DNA of 64,000 bases from the NCBI GenBank assembly GCA_039028975.1, contig JBCCHB010000071.1:1-64000 (forward strand), given 5' to 3'. The notes beneath the pieces were generated by a model. It searched no databases. It worked only from the letters and a program-made list of their open reading frames with translations, and was not told where the DNA came from. The DNA is from JAHBNG01 sp039028975 (GTDB lineage Bacteria; Chloroflexota; Anaerolineae; Caldilineales; Caldilineaceae). Each line of letters starts with the position of its first letter. Position 1 is the stretch's first letter. The position numbers were made by a program, and so were the translations under genes. This document shows, piece by piece, positions 25,853 to 35,000 of this stretch.

Positions 25853-27040
25853 GTGATATTTGTTCAGGAACACCAAAGCAAACCTGCCATTCTTGGCGGT
25901 AAGCCCATATGCCAAGAACCGATGGGCATTGTTCAGCCTAATTTTCCGGATCTGGCCACGATTGCCGAACCGCTCAGCGCAATGCTCAATGCAGGTCAGT
26001 TGACCAACCATTGCCGATATGTGCCGACATTGGAAGAGGAGTTGACCATGTATCTCCATGTGCCTCACTGTGTGGCCGTGAGCAATGGCACCATGGGGCT
26101 GATTCTGGCCTTGGCTGGATTGCAGCTTACGGGTGAAGTTATTTTGCCCAGCTTTACTTATTCAGCGACTGCTCATGCCTTAGCTTGGGCAGAGCTAGAA
26201 CCCGTTTTTGCTGATATCTGTCCTGATACGTTCAACCTGGATCCACAGGCCGTGGAGGCCGCGATTACGCCTAACACCTCGGCGATTCTGGCTGTTCACG
26301 TCTATGGCCACCCTTGTGATGTTGAAGGTCTACAGCGAGTGGCTGAGCGCTATGATCTTGCCTTGATATTTGACGCAGCCCACGCATTTGGTGCCACCTA
26401 TCGCGGACGCCCGATTGGTGGATTCGGCCACGCGGAGGTCTTTAGCTTCCATGCCACCAAACTATTTCCCGTTGGCGAAGGAGGCTGTGTCACCACAACC
26501 GATCCTCAACTAGCCGAATATGTAGACCTAGCCCGCAAATTTGGCAACCCAGGTGGAGATGATACGCTTTTCCCCGGGTTAAACGCCAAAATGCAAGAGT
26601 TCAATGCACTGCTTGGATTAGAGAATCTCAAAGCCATCTCCCAAGTTATTGAGAATCGACGTGCCTACGCCGCACAGATTCAAGAACGACTGTCCCAGCT
26701 ACCTGGGCTATGTTTTCAGAAGGTCCAACCGGACGTAACCGTTACCTACCAAAATCTTGCTCTTCTTATAGACGAAGGGTTGTTTGGGCTTTCGCGCGAT
26801 AAGTTACATAAAGGCTTAGAGGTCGAAAACGTATTAACCCGAAAATATTTTTATCCACCCTTACACCAACATACGGCGTATGCAAAGCGAGTACATAGCT
26901 CAATTGAGTCGTTACCATGTACAGAAAAGATCGCCAACAATGTGTTGTGCCTACCCATCTACTCAATTATGGAGGAGGAGACCATAGACCGTCTATGTGA
27001 AGCAATTGAGCGGTTGCATCAGTGGTCTGCCATGATGTAA
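25853..27040 (+). CDS. DegT/DnrJ/EryC1/StrS family sugar aminotransferase
   Basis: 395 residues. PLP-dependent aminotransferase acting on keto nucleotide sugars. Motifs: VAVSNGTMGLILALAGLQ, VILPSFTYSATAHALAWAELEPVFADI, DAAHAFGATYRGRPIGGFGHAEVFSFHATKLFPVGEGGCV, where the Lys of HATK is the expected PLP Schiff-base residue, and NAKMQEFNALLGL. GTG start at 25853, GGAG about 11 bases upstream; no better ATG precedes the conserved region. With RmlB directly downstream it probably makes an amino-deoxy sugar (for example from dTDP-4-keto-6-deoxyglucose), though the positional specificity is not readable. Confidence 0.92.
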   Translation: MIFVQEHQSKPAILGGKPICQEPMGIVQPNFPDLATIAEPLSAMLNAGQLTNHCRYVPTLEEELTMYLHVPHCVAVSNGTMGLILALAGLQLTGEVILPSFTYSATAHALAWAELEPVFADICPDTFNLDPQAVEAAITPNTSAILAVHVYGHPCDVEGLQRVAERYDLALIFDAAHAFGATYRGRPIGGFGHAEVFSFHATKLFPVGEGGCVTTTDPQLAEYVDLARKFGNPGGDDTLFPGLNAKMQEFNALLGLENLKAISQVIENRRAYAAQIQERLSQLPGLCFQKVQPDVTVTYQNLALLIDEGLFGLSRDKLHKGLEVENVLTRKYFYPPLHQHTAYAKRVHSSIESLPCTEKIANNVLCLPIYSIMEEETIDRLCEAIERLHQWSAMM

Positions 27041-27124
27041 TTTGGTCATTGTTATTCGATGCACCCTATGTCCTGCATTTATTTACTTAGTACGCTTAGT
27101 ACACTAGTACCGGAGAAAACCCCC

Positions 27125-28294
27125 ATGGGACTCATACCAAACACTCATCGTAATCTCAAAGATTCTTATACAGTTAGTCAATATCATACCCTGAATGGCC
27201 GTGGCTTAACGGATTTCTCCCAAGAGGAGATGATAAGAGAGAAGCCGCCTTACCAGAATTTCCTCGTAACAGGAGGCGCAGGCTTTATTGGCTCGAATTT
27301 TGTACGGTACATGCTAGAAAAATATACAACGTGCCGCATTGTCGTTTATGATTGTCTGTCCTACTCTGGCAACCTAAGCACGTTGAGAGAGCTATCGGCG
27401 ACCTATGGTGAACGCTACACGTTTATTCAAGGTGATATCTGTGACGAAGTGCAGGTTGGCAATGCCCTTATGCAACATGAGATCGATTGTATCGTTAATT
27501 TTGCCGCCGAGACCCACGTGGATCGTTCGTTAATGGACCCGGGTGTTTTTGCGCGCACCAATGTCATGGGGACTTGTGCCTTGTTGGAGCAGACCAGACG
27601 CTATGAGATCAAACGCTTTCATCAGATTTCAACCGACGAAGTATATGGTCAAATTCTTCAGGGGAGTTTTAAAGAGACCGATAATTTGCGTCCTCGCAAC
27701 CCCTATTCTGCAACTAAGGCGGGAGCTGATTCTCTGTGCCTGGCCTATTTCAATAGCTTTGACCTACCCATAACAATCAGTCGCGGCAGCAATAATATTG
27801 GTCCGTACCAATATCCCGAAAAGGTTGTCCCCCTCTTTGTAACAAATCTACTGGACGAACTGCCCATTCCTGTCTATGGTGACGGGACCTACGAACGGGA
27901 TTACCTCTATGTACATGATCACTGTGAGGCCATCGATTACATCCTACACCTGGGACAAATGGGTGAAGTCTATAACATTGGCTCAGGGCATGAGACCAAG
28001 AATATAACCCTCGCTTCTACCCTTTGTGACCTGTTGTGTAAACCGACATCACTGATTCGGCTTGTGGATGATCGCCCTGGTCAGGATCGTCGCTATAGCC
28101 TAGATTCGTCCAAGCTTGAATCTCTAGGATGGCAACCCAAGCATACATTGATAGATGGGCTAAAGGCAAGCGTTACGTGGTATGTGGAGAATGAATGGTG
28201 GTGGCGCCCTATTAAGGAGGGAAACTTCAAAGTATATTTTGAACGACAATACAAGCAAAGAATGGCTCACGCTGCACCAAGTCCTGTAGCTTGA
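27125..28294 (+). CDS. rfbB: dTDP-glucose 4,6-dehydratase
   Basis: Extended SDR enzyme converting dTDP-glucose to dTDP-4-keto-6-deoxyglucose, the branch point to rhamnose and amino-deoxysugars. Motifs: LVTGGAGFIGSNFVRYML, VNFAAETHVDRSL, QISTDEVYGQI, NPYSATKAGAD (catalytic Tyr and Lys), ISRGSNNIGPYQYPEKV, YGDGTYERDYLYVHDHCEAI. ATG 27125 has GGAG at nine bases; this leaves a 40-residue N-terminal extension not usual for RmlB, and ATG 27230, with AGAGG almost touching it, would give the normal length. Last gene of the polysaccharide locus; rmlA, rmlC and rmlD are not in the window. Confidence 0.92.
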   Translation: MGLIPNTHRNLKDSYTVSQYHTLNGRGLTDFSQEEMIREKPPYQNFLVTGGAGFIGSNFVRYMLEKYTTCRIVVYDCLSYSGNLSTLRELSATYGERYTFIQGDICDEVQVGNALMQHEIDCIVNFAAETHVDRSLMDPGVFARTNVMGTCALLEQTRRYEIKRFHQISTDEVYGQILQGSFKETDNLRPRNPYSATKAGADSLCLAYFNSFDLPITISRGSNNIGPYQYPEKVVPLFVTNLLDELPIPVYGDGTYERDYLYVHDHCEAIDYILHLGQMGEVYNIGSGHETKNITLASTLCDLLCKPTSLIRLVDDRPGQDRRYSLDSSKLESLGWQPKHTLIDGLKASVTWYVENEWWWRPIKEGNFKVYFERQYKQRMAHAAPSPVA

Positions 28295-28315
28295 TCCAAG
28301 CCAAACAATACGTGT

Positions 28316-28408
28316 CGGCGATGTTTCACGACGCCCCGGATAGAGGGTTGGCCGGGACGCAACCCATACGGGGCGACCTAGCCGGGGCCTTCTAGGCGCG
28401 GCTCATCG
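28316..28408 (+). ncRNA. Candidate structured RNA (three-way junction), orientation uncertain
   Basis: A 93-nt GC-rich stretch in an AT-richer gap folds on paper into a closed junction: closing stem CGATG (28319-28323) with CATCG (28404-28408); stem CGCCCCG (28332-28338) with CGGGGCG (28369-28375), enclosing GGGTTG (28345-28350) with CAACCC (28360-28365); and stem CCTAG (28377-28381) with CTAGG (28392-28396). Both hairpin loops contain CCGG, which is self-complementary and could kiss. I do not recognise an RNA family. It might also be a processed 3' element of the upstream rfbB message or a mobile-element remnant; no U-run follows. Confidence 0.4.
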
Positions 28409-28527
28409 GACGATAATTAAACATGTCTAAATAGTCCTGATGCTCGATCTATCTATGGGCTATGGAGTTAACCCAACAAAACACGAATGCACTCGCACAC
28501 AAGATGCATAAAATGCCAAATTGGAGG

Positions 28528-28556
28528 TTGACAAATACACAGATTGGTGGTAATAT
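28528..28556 (+). promoter_or_regulatory. Consensus sigma70-type promoter upstream of tRNA-His
   Basis: TTGACA (28528-28533), exactly 17 bases, TAATAT (28551-28556). Likely drives the tRNA-His gene about 180 bp downstream and perhaps the second tRNA. Confidence 0.6.
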
Positions 28557-28738
28557 ACACAGCGAGATGTGTTGCTAAGATCATCTTTTGGCCTAAGGTG
28601 TCTGTGTGCGACGGTGCCGTGGTACTCAGAGAAGGGGTTGGCTTTTTCTTGTCTGGCAAAGCTTGAATGGCGTAGTTCTCTTACCTGCGCTTATTCGTTA
28701 GACGAAACCATCTCACTGTGTAAAAATGTGTAATTTGT

Positions 28739-28811
28739 GTTGGCTGTAGCTCAGTGGAAGAGCGCTTGGTTGTGGTCCAGGTGGTCGTGGGTTCGAATCC
28801 CACCAGTCAAC
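28739..28811 (+). tRNA. tRNA-His (GTG anticodon)
   Basis: Complete cloverleaf: acceptor TTGGCTG/CAGTCAA with one G-T pair, D-arm GCTC/GAGC, anticodon loop TTGTGGT giving GTG, T-arm GTGGG TTCGAAT CCCAC. The extra G at position -1 (28739), facing C73 (28811), is encoded, as expected for bacterial tRNA-His. CCA is not encoded. Confidence 0.95.
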
Positions 28812-28923
28812 CTGTACAGCTTTCGATTTGAAGACGTACGATAATCAGTCGATCGCAATGTCATTCTGAACGGAGTGAAGAATCTTTCGCTACATTGCGC
28901 TTGGTTACAGATGCAACGCATCC

Positions 28924-29006
28924 TCTGCCCTGTAAATAACAAAGATGAAAAGATTAGAAAGATGAAGAATCTGCGCAATCGTCTAATCTTTGTTCGACTT
29001 TCATCT
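28924..29006 (-). repeat. Dispersed repeat (inverted relative to the copy at 53221-53302)
   Basis: The reverse complement shares with 53221-53302 the words GATGAAA, TCGAACAAAGATT, GATTGCGCAGATT, ATCTTTCTAATCTT, CTTTGTT and CAGGGCA in the same order. Short, AATCTTT-rich, located between the two tRNA genes. Just upstream, 28858-28886 is a TCATTCTGAACGGAGTGAAG-type word typical of common intergenic repeats. Confidence 0.75.
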
Positions 29007-29097
29007 GCTGTGGTGCAGCCTGTTGCATGTTTAACTACTGATTATGTATCTCTGTTAAAGAGAGCAAATCACGGTATTCAAAAGAAGCTGGCAACAA

Positions 29098-29169
29098 AGC
29101 GAGGTGGAGCGATGGTCGCTCGGCGGTCTCATAAGCCGCTATTTGCAGGTTCGATTCCTGTCCTCGCTA
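29098..29169 (+). tRNA. tRNA with CAT anticodon (Met elongator or lysidine-modified Ile)
   Basis: Cloverleaf: acceptor AGCGAGG/CCTCGCT (fully paired, so not an initiator), D-arm GAGC GATGGTC GCTC, anticodon arm GCGGT CTCATAA GCCGC, variable TATTT, T-arm GCAGG TTCGATT CCTGT, discriminator A. CAT can be Met or Ile2; the fully paired A1-T72 end leans slightly against formylmethionine initiator but does not separate the other two. The D-loop is short (7 nt). CCA is not encoded. Confidence 0.88.
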
Positions 29170-29296
29170 CTAGTAAATCCTGGTTTCTCCCGGTATTTAC
29201 GCTACCAGTCGGTGTCCCCTGTTCAGGGCCTATCCTCAAGAAGGACGGCAACAGAATAGGCGGCACCACTGACCGTCTCCCTTCAGATAGGCTAGG

Positions 29297-32200
29297 TTAC
29301 TCTTGTGCAGCCAGTGGTAGATAGATGTTCGATGGTACGGATAGCGGTGTCGGTGTCATTACGGGTGTAGCTGTTGAATCGGGACCAACCGATGTGCTCG
29401 TTGGTGTAGGCGTTGCGGTCCCATCTAAGACAGCTAATTGAGCGCTAATCCCATTCGCCGTTTCATCCCCGCTGACCGGTATGGGATTGGCCGATGCCAA
29501 ATTCTCTTTGTCGGCGTAGTACGCTTCCGCATACGCAACATCTCCGCTATCCTCTGGGCAGGCTTCGTACTCGGGGGCAAACCGTATCCGATAATCTCCG
29601 GCCCTGACCCCATTAGTTCTATAGAAACCGGCCCGATTGGTGTCGCCCCGGGCCACTCGATTTCCAGCCACGTCATAGACATGAATGTCTACTTCATTCA
29701 GAGGCAGACTGTTGTTTTCCGCTGTGACAAAGCCACTGAATTGGGTCCCCGGCTGGAGAGCCATATTAATGTCTTCTATAACAGTTGGACCGGCTACGGT
29801 GATGGTAGTTGCCGAGGCCAGATCTGATTGAGCCGCGTAAAAGCTTGAAACGTACGGTGCACTTTCGTCCCGATGGGATGTCTCAAAGAAGAGCCGAACC
29901 TCGCCATCTGGCAAGCCTCGAGTCAGATAGAGACCTTGAGCATCTGTTTCTGTTTGAGCAAACAGAAGACCAGCACTATCATAGATCTCAATATCCACTT
30001 CCTCGAGAGGTAACCCACTATCTGCCGCTGTGACAATACCCGAAATCTGTCCACCCAGGGGCAACCCCTCATTGTGATTCGATGTATTCGGACTGCTCAC
30101 CAGGATTGACTGAGCTGCATCTAGTGAAGCCTGATTTCCTGAATAACGCATCTGATAACGACTTATCGCACTGGGATTAATGCTGAGCCGGTAGCTTCCA
30201 TTAGCAATCCCCACTGTACGATACTCACCCAACACGTTGGTTCTGACAGAAGTAACAGAGAGTCCATCTGCATCTATGACGCGGACAGAAACATTCTCGA
30301 GAAGTTCTCCTGATGTCTGACCTGTGATTTTACCCGCAATACGTCCCCCTTGGCTCATCACCATCTGATCGACGCGCCGTTCATCTATGGCCAACTGGAT
30401 AGTGGATTGCTTGGCCTGATACCGAGTACCGGGCGCACCAAGGCTAGGTTCCAAGAGAAGAGTATAGGCATCAGCGGCCAGCTTATCAAAGTAGTAGACG
30501 CCTAAGTGGTTAGTGCTATCGAAAAATTGCTTACCACAGGTCTCTATGCTTACCCAGATCCCAGCCAGCGGTTGCGATGAGTCCGCCCCAATCACCCGAC
30601 CCGCGATAATACCGCTTTGTGTCCCCTCCGCTGGTAGAGATGCGTCAATGTTTTCAACCAAATTTGGGGCCGTTACCTCAATCGGCCCCAGGATGTTGTT
30701 AGAGAATGGCATGGCCAACCAATACGAGCCAGTTGGCAGACCAGGTGTCTGATAGTCCCCCGTCTCATTAGTAAAGACTTGGCCCCAAGCAGCCCCTGTA
30801 GAGGCAGAGTAGATCTCCACCAATCGATTTGCAAGCCCGCTACCATCTGCTCCACGGACAATCTGCCCAGTGACTTGGCCGCCCAGCTTAAGCGCAGCAT
30901 CAAAGACTTGGGTGCTTGCGCTCGTAATCGACACGCTATCGGCTGTGGCCAGATTCATCTTCCCACCTGAATAGACGGCCACATAAGTTTGCGATTGGAT
31001 CGTGGAATTCATGGCTGGTTCAAATTTTAGACGGTACTCACCATCAGCCAAACCAAGAAATTCGTAGACGCCGCTCTGTTCATCAGTAAGTGCTGTACCG
31101 ATCTGCAATCCCCTGGCGTTATATAGCCTAACCCCTACGGTTGATAAGGGACGCTCACTGTCTTCAGCCGTTACAGTCCCTGTAATGCGGCCACCCAATG
31201 CCAGTGCTCCGTTGATATTCTCAATGATAGCTGGTGCGGTGACACTGATCGGGTCAGCTTGAGCCAAGGTTGTTTGAGCGTTATAGTAGGTAGATAGGTA
31301 GGGGCTACCTACTCGAAAAGCGGAATTTTCCCAGGGTTGGAATTGAATATGGTAAAGACCGGTTGGGACCCCAGCAAAGTGGTAGCGTCCATCCGACGTG
31401 GTATAGACTGTATCGAACTCATTGCCAGCGGAATCATGAAGCCTTACCGCTATAGCCGCCAATGGCTCTCCACTGTCAACTCCTGTCGAATCCTTCGCCG
31501 TAACGGTTCCCGAAATCTGCCCCCCCGAAGCCAGCGTGGCATTAATGCCGCTAACCAGAGGCAGATTGGCTACATCAACGGGCGTAGATGATGCCAAGTT
31601 GGGACTATCTCCATAAAATTCAGCCAGATAATTGGTGGTGCTCCGTCCGCTAGACGGATCGAACTTGATCTGGTAACTTCCTTGATATAAGCCAGTCGTT
31701 GTGTAGTAGCCCTCATTGTCCGTTGTGGCGGAATGGAGAATGTAGCCATCTGTTGCGTCATAGACTTCGATCTCAACGTCGCCTAGCGGGATGCTATCCA
31801 CCTCACTGCGGACGCGACCAACAATCTGCCCACCAAGGCCCAGCCGAATATCAATATTGCTCACATCCATTGGTGCAGTCACCGCAACAGGTTCCAGATA
31901 GTGACCAGGTAGATAGGCGCTGTTAGGACCGGCTGTTGCAGGGGTGGCATTGAGCCAGTAGAGACCATCGGTCAGTTGGGTAATGGTGTACATTCCTTGG
32001 GCATTTGTCGTGGTCGATTCTGTAAGGCGACCGCTTAGGTCATAAGCCGATACATGAATGCCAGCAAGGGGTGTGACGCCACTGCGCTGCCCGCTACTAC
32101 TCTGCCTACTACTGCTCTGCCTACTACTGTGCTGCTCACCAGTCGCTATGACCTGGCCCGTGATTTTGCCGCTACGCTTCAACTGCACATTCACATTCCT

Positions 32201-34078
32201 GGTTACCGCTGGCGCCGTTACCTGGATCGTATTTGCTTGCTCTACGCTCGATTTATCTTCATAGTATTCAGAGAGGAACTCGGCAGATTCGCCTGTTTCA
32301 AGCGGATCAAATCGCAGATGGTAACCACCGGTTGGCAGCCCCGTTAAGGTATAGAAACCTGAGGCATCGGTACTGACCTGTTTGACAAACGCGCCGGTAC
32401 TATCATAAAGGGTCACAGCAATTTGAGAAAGGGGGGCAGCCGTCTCCTCGGCAGTGACCTGACCTCGGATTGCTCCACCACGCAGCAACTCGGCATTGGC
32501 TGGTACCGTCTCGCTTCCGAGAATGGCTATGCTTGTTGCCGAGTCTTGATCAAGTTGATCATCGAAGAACTCAGGCAAAAAATCGCTAAATGTGCTGAGG
32601 CTGGTTGGCTCAAACTTTACTCTATAAGTGCCAGGGGACAGAGGACCTAGTCGGTACTGGCCGTCCTCGTCTGTTAAGTAGCCGCCAATGATGTTGTTTT
32701 GGGCATCGTAAAGCCGTACCGCAATATTGTCTAGCGGCATCCCTTCCCCAGTTACAGTTCCTTCAATCGTACCGCCTCTAGCCAAATCAGCGTTGGCCGT
32801 TACGGTCTCATCGGCAACAATGGAAATGGTGGTTGCCGAATCTAAATCAGCTTGATTATCGTAATATTCGGGTAGAAAGGCGCCAGAGGAGCCAATGTTG
32901 GCAGGTGTAAAGAGCAACCTGTAGTTCCCTGGACGCAGCGGTTGCAGACTGTAAGCCCCTGTTTCATCCGATACGTCAATATCAACACTTTCATCTTGAG
33001 CGTCGAATAGCCTTACGGTGACACCACCGATCGGTGTCTCTTGATTCGTGATTACTCCTTGGATGATACCACCTCGAATAAGCTGGGCATCTGCCACGGC
33101 ACGTTGACCTGGGTTCATGAGAATACGGGTAGCGCTATCGATATCGGGTTTATCATCAAAATATTCGGGGAAGAATTGGCCGGCGGCACCCGAAAGCAGT
33201 GGCGTGAACTCGATCGTATAGCTACCAGAATCCAGTTGGTCAAAGTGGTAGCGTCCCTGCTCATTCGTCAACTTGCTATCAATCCTGACGCCATCGTTAT
33301 TGTAGATGCGTACAAAGACGTCGCTTAAGGGCTGACTGCCGTTGAGGGCGGTGACTGTACCCGAGATCTCTCCTGTCTCTTGCAGTGACGTAGAGTGCGG
33401 GGAGGTTCTTTTAGGTTGGATTCTCTGCTCTGGCGTGCTAAGCTGAGCAGAGTTCTCCATTGGCTCAGACAGAGACAGTTGGGCCGATTGTCCTTCTAAG
33501 CTATGGTTGTTTTGGAACGGAGCTGAGAATATTTGCCCGTCTAGCTCTATCCTAAAAGGGCTATATTCATTTTCTGCATTTCTCGTCTCTCCAACGGTCT
33601 GTTTCAGTCGAATCTTGTGTTCTATCCAAACTAGACTGTGCAAAGTTGGGTTGATAAAACGACGCTCGTTCTCCAAGGGGAGAGGACGGCCATCAGCGGT
33701 CAGAATCTGCAAGCTGTACGTTCCTCCTTTTGTCGTCAACCGTGGAGAGAAGTGAAAGGAGCCATCAGAGGCAGTGCGAGCCTCATCTATAATTTGACCG
33801 TTATCCGATATCAGTTGAATACGTAGATTTGGAGTTGGCGTGTCGAATCGATTTTGGATATGGCCCGAGACAATGATGGGGGCGGTTCCAGGTACGTGTG
33901 CGGTATTGGGTAATGGGCTTTCTTTGGTCACTGAGAACTGAGGGACGTGCTCGACCTCAGTATTGATAGCCGACCTATCTACAGCGCTGATTGTAGACTG
34001 GGCTGTGTGGGGCACGATGTTCAAGATGACCGCAGCAATCAGCAAGAATCTGCAGACTCGGGTTAAATAGGGGTTCAT
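29297..34078 (-). CDS. Large secreted protein with about 13 tandem carboxypeptidase-regulatory/SdrB-like domains
   Basis: 1593 residues. N-terminal signal (RFLLIAAVILNIVPHTAQS). After a first beta-sandwich (SGHIQNRFDTPTPNLRIQLIS) come about 13 modules of 85-110 residues, each opening with GG.I.G.VTA, then PL..V.VRLYD..G, T...G.Y...GL..G.YRL.F.P and YYD...L..A..I.V, the CarboxypepD_reg/Cna-B-like transthyretin fold. Two Ser/Gln/Arg-rich insertions occur near residue 660. The C-terminus is Thr/Pro-rich followed by NIYLPLAAQE, an IYLPL ending common in Chloroflexota exported proteins, where it may be a sorting signal. ATG 34078 has GGAG at seven bases. It lies 41 bp after the metallophosphoesterase gene, so could be cotranscribed. 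Probably a cell-surface or sheath scaffold. Confidence 0.88.
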   Translation of the reverse strand: MNPYLTRVCRFLLIAAVILNIVPHTAQSTISAVDRSAINTEVEHVPQFSVTKESPLPNTAHVPGTAPIIVSGHIQNRFDTPTPNLRIQLISDNGQIIDEARTASDGSFHFSPRLTTKGGTYSLQILTADGRPLPLENERRFINPTLHSLVWIEHKIRLKQTVGETRNAENEYSPFRIELDGQIFSAPFQNNHSLEGQSAQLSLSEPMENSAQLSTPEQRIQPKRTSPHSTSLQETGEISGTVTALNGSQPLSDVFVRIYNNDGVRIDSKLTNEQGRYHFDQLDSGSYTIEFTPLLSGAAGQFFPEYFDDKPDIDSATRILMNPGQRAVADAQLIRGGIIQGVITNQETPIGGVTVRLFDAQDESVDIDVSDETGAYSLQPLRPGNYRLLFTPANIGSSGAFLPEYYDNQADLDSATTISIVADETVTANADLARGGTIEGTVTGEGMPLDNIAVRLYDAQNNIIGGYLTDEDGQYRLGPLSPGTYRVKFEPTSLSTFSDFLPEFFDDQLDQDSATSIAILGSETVPANAELLRGGAIRGQVTAEETAAPLSQIAVTLYDSTGAFVKQVSTDASGFYTLTGLPTGGYHLRFDPLETGESAEFLSEYYEDKSSVEQANTIQVTAPAVTRNVNVQLKRSGKITGQVIATGEQHSSRQSSSRQSSSGQRSGVTPLAGIHVSAYDLSGRLTESTTTNAQGMYTITQLTDGLYWLNATPATAGPNSAYLPGHYLEPVAVTAPMDVSNIDIRLGLGGQIVGRVRSEVDSIPLGDVEIEVYDATDGYILHSATTDNEGYYTTTGLYQGSYQIKFDPSSGRSTTNYLAEFYGDSPNLASSTPVDVANLPLVSGINATLASGGQISGTVTAKDSTGVDSGEPLAAIAVRLHDSAGNEFDTVYTTSDGRYHFAGVPTGLYHIQFQPWENSAFRVGSPYLSTYYNAQTTLAQADPISVTAPAIIENINGALALGGRITGTVTAEDSERPLSTVGVRLYNARGLQIGTALTDEQSGVYEFLGLADGEYRLKFEPAMNSTIQSQTYVAVYSGGKMNLATADSVSITSASTQVFDAALKLGGQVTGQIVRGADGSGLANRLVEIYSASTGAAWGQVFTNETGDYQTPGLPTGSYWLAMPFSNNILGPIEVTAPNLVENIDASLPAEGTQSGIIAGRVIGADSSQPLAGIWVSIETCGKQFFDSTNHLGVYYFDKLAADAYTLLLEPSLGAPGTRYQAKQSTIQLAIDERRVDQMVMSQGGRIAGKITGQTSGELLENVSVRVIDADGLSVTSVRTNVLGEYRTVGIANGSYRLSINPSAISRYQMRYSGNQASLDAAQSILVSSPNTSNHNEGLPLGGQISGIVTAADSGLPLEEVDIEIYDSAGLLFAQTETDAQGLYLTRGLPDGEVRLFFETSHRDESAPYVSSFYAAQSDLASATTITVAGPTVIEDINMALQPGTQFSGFVTAENNSLPLNEVDIHVYDVAGNRVARGDTNRAGFYRTNGVRAGDYRIRFAPEYEACPEDSGDVAYAEAYYADKENLASANPIPVSGDETANGISAQLAVLDGTATPTPTSTSVGPDSTATPVMTPTPLSVPSNIYLPLAAQE

Positions 34079-34119
34079 TTGGGTTTCTCCTTTAGGCGTA
34101 CGGATGGAGTCATCCGCTG

Positions 34120-34953
34120 TCAGAACATCATTGAGAAACGCTCAATAGCGTCTGTCAACGTAAGCGCGCCGAGTCCATTGGGATCGTCCGCTTGCCAGCG
34201 CCGGTAGAGACGAAGAAATGGGATAAATGCATGGCTGGCCGTGGCCACTTCTCTTAGGCATAGTCGACCCATAGGATAGGTCGCTTCCAGATATCCGCTT
34301 TCACTGAATCGCCGGATCGCCCTATCCACATCATATGGTATGGCTTGGGGCCTGTTGTGCCACTGCTGATTTACTCTTTCTACTATACTATATCGAGCCG
34401 TGGTCAGCCCATCTAGCGGAAGACCCGCAGCACCAACGGTGATGATCTGCTTCTCTCCCCACTGATAGGTGTATTCTAGGTGATTGTGACCACGGACAAT
34501 GGTCTGCTCGGTCGAATCACCGAACATGGCTTGTATGGACTCTGGCGGGGTAAAGGCTTTGAGCGAATCTTTGTCACTACGGAGAGAAGCATGGGTGATG
34601 AGCAGATCCGGCCACTCCGCCGAACGAAGGAAGGTGGGGAGTGACGATATCTGCTGACGCTCAGCGGATGTGAATTGTGCGGCCGTCCAGCGCACAGGTG
34701 AAAATTGCTCAGTCTCCCAGAGTGGGTCTGCATTGGGGGTGCCATAATCAGAAGCATAGCGCTCATGGTTGCCTCGGACTATAGGGCAGTTCAGGCTCTG
34801 AACCAACTGCCAACACTTGTCCGAATCGGGGGAAACATTGACGATATCACCAGCAATGATTATCTGATCGATATATTGTTTCTCCACATGATCCAGAATG
34901 GCCTCAAGCGCGGGTAGATTGCCGTGAATATCAGCCAGGATGGCTAGTCTCAT
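34120..34953 (-). CDS. Calcineurin-like metallophosphoesterase
   Basis: 277 residues. Two-metal phosphoesterase with all five signature blocks: LADIHGN (Asp8, His10), IAGDIVN, VRGNHE, LITHAS and VRGHNHLEYTYQW, as in YfcE/MJ0936-type proteins. Acts in the cytoplasm on an unknown phosphodiester or phosphomonoester; C-terminal 60 residues (RAIRRFSESGYLEATYPMGRLCLREV) are a family-specific extension. Lies 47 bp downstream of lspA and 41 bp upstream of the large surface protein on the same strand. Confidence 0.9.
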   Translation of the reverse strand: MRLAILADIHGNLPALEAILDHVEKQYIDQIIIAGDIVNVSPDSDKCWQLVQSLNCPIVRGNHERYASDYGTPNADPLWETEQFSPVRWTAAQFTSAERQQISSLPTFLRSAEWPDLLITHASLRSDKDSLKAFTPPESIQAMFGDSTEQTIVRGHNHLEYTYQWGEKQIITVGAAGLPLDGLTTARYSIVERVNQQWHNRPQAIPYDVDRAIRRFSESGYLEATYPMGRLCLREVATASHAFIPFLRLYRRWQADDPNGLGALTLTDAIERFSMMF

Positions 34954-35000
34954 GATGGGTAGGTTCTATCATAATGGCGTGCTAAACTATTATAGTTTTT

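Larger units (their letters stand above)
28295..28738. other. Intergenic region between the polysaccharide locus and tRNA genes
   Basis: About 440 bp containing a GC-rich structured segment (28316-28408) and a consensus promoter (28528-28556), both listed separately. No coding potential beyond short shadows. Confidence 0.6.

Noticed and set aside
34984..35000. Rho-independent terminator AAACTA-TTA-TAGTTT followed by T run
   Set aside because: The stem is only six A/T-rich pairs and it is oriented on the plus strand where no gene ends; too weak to list.
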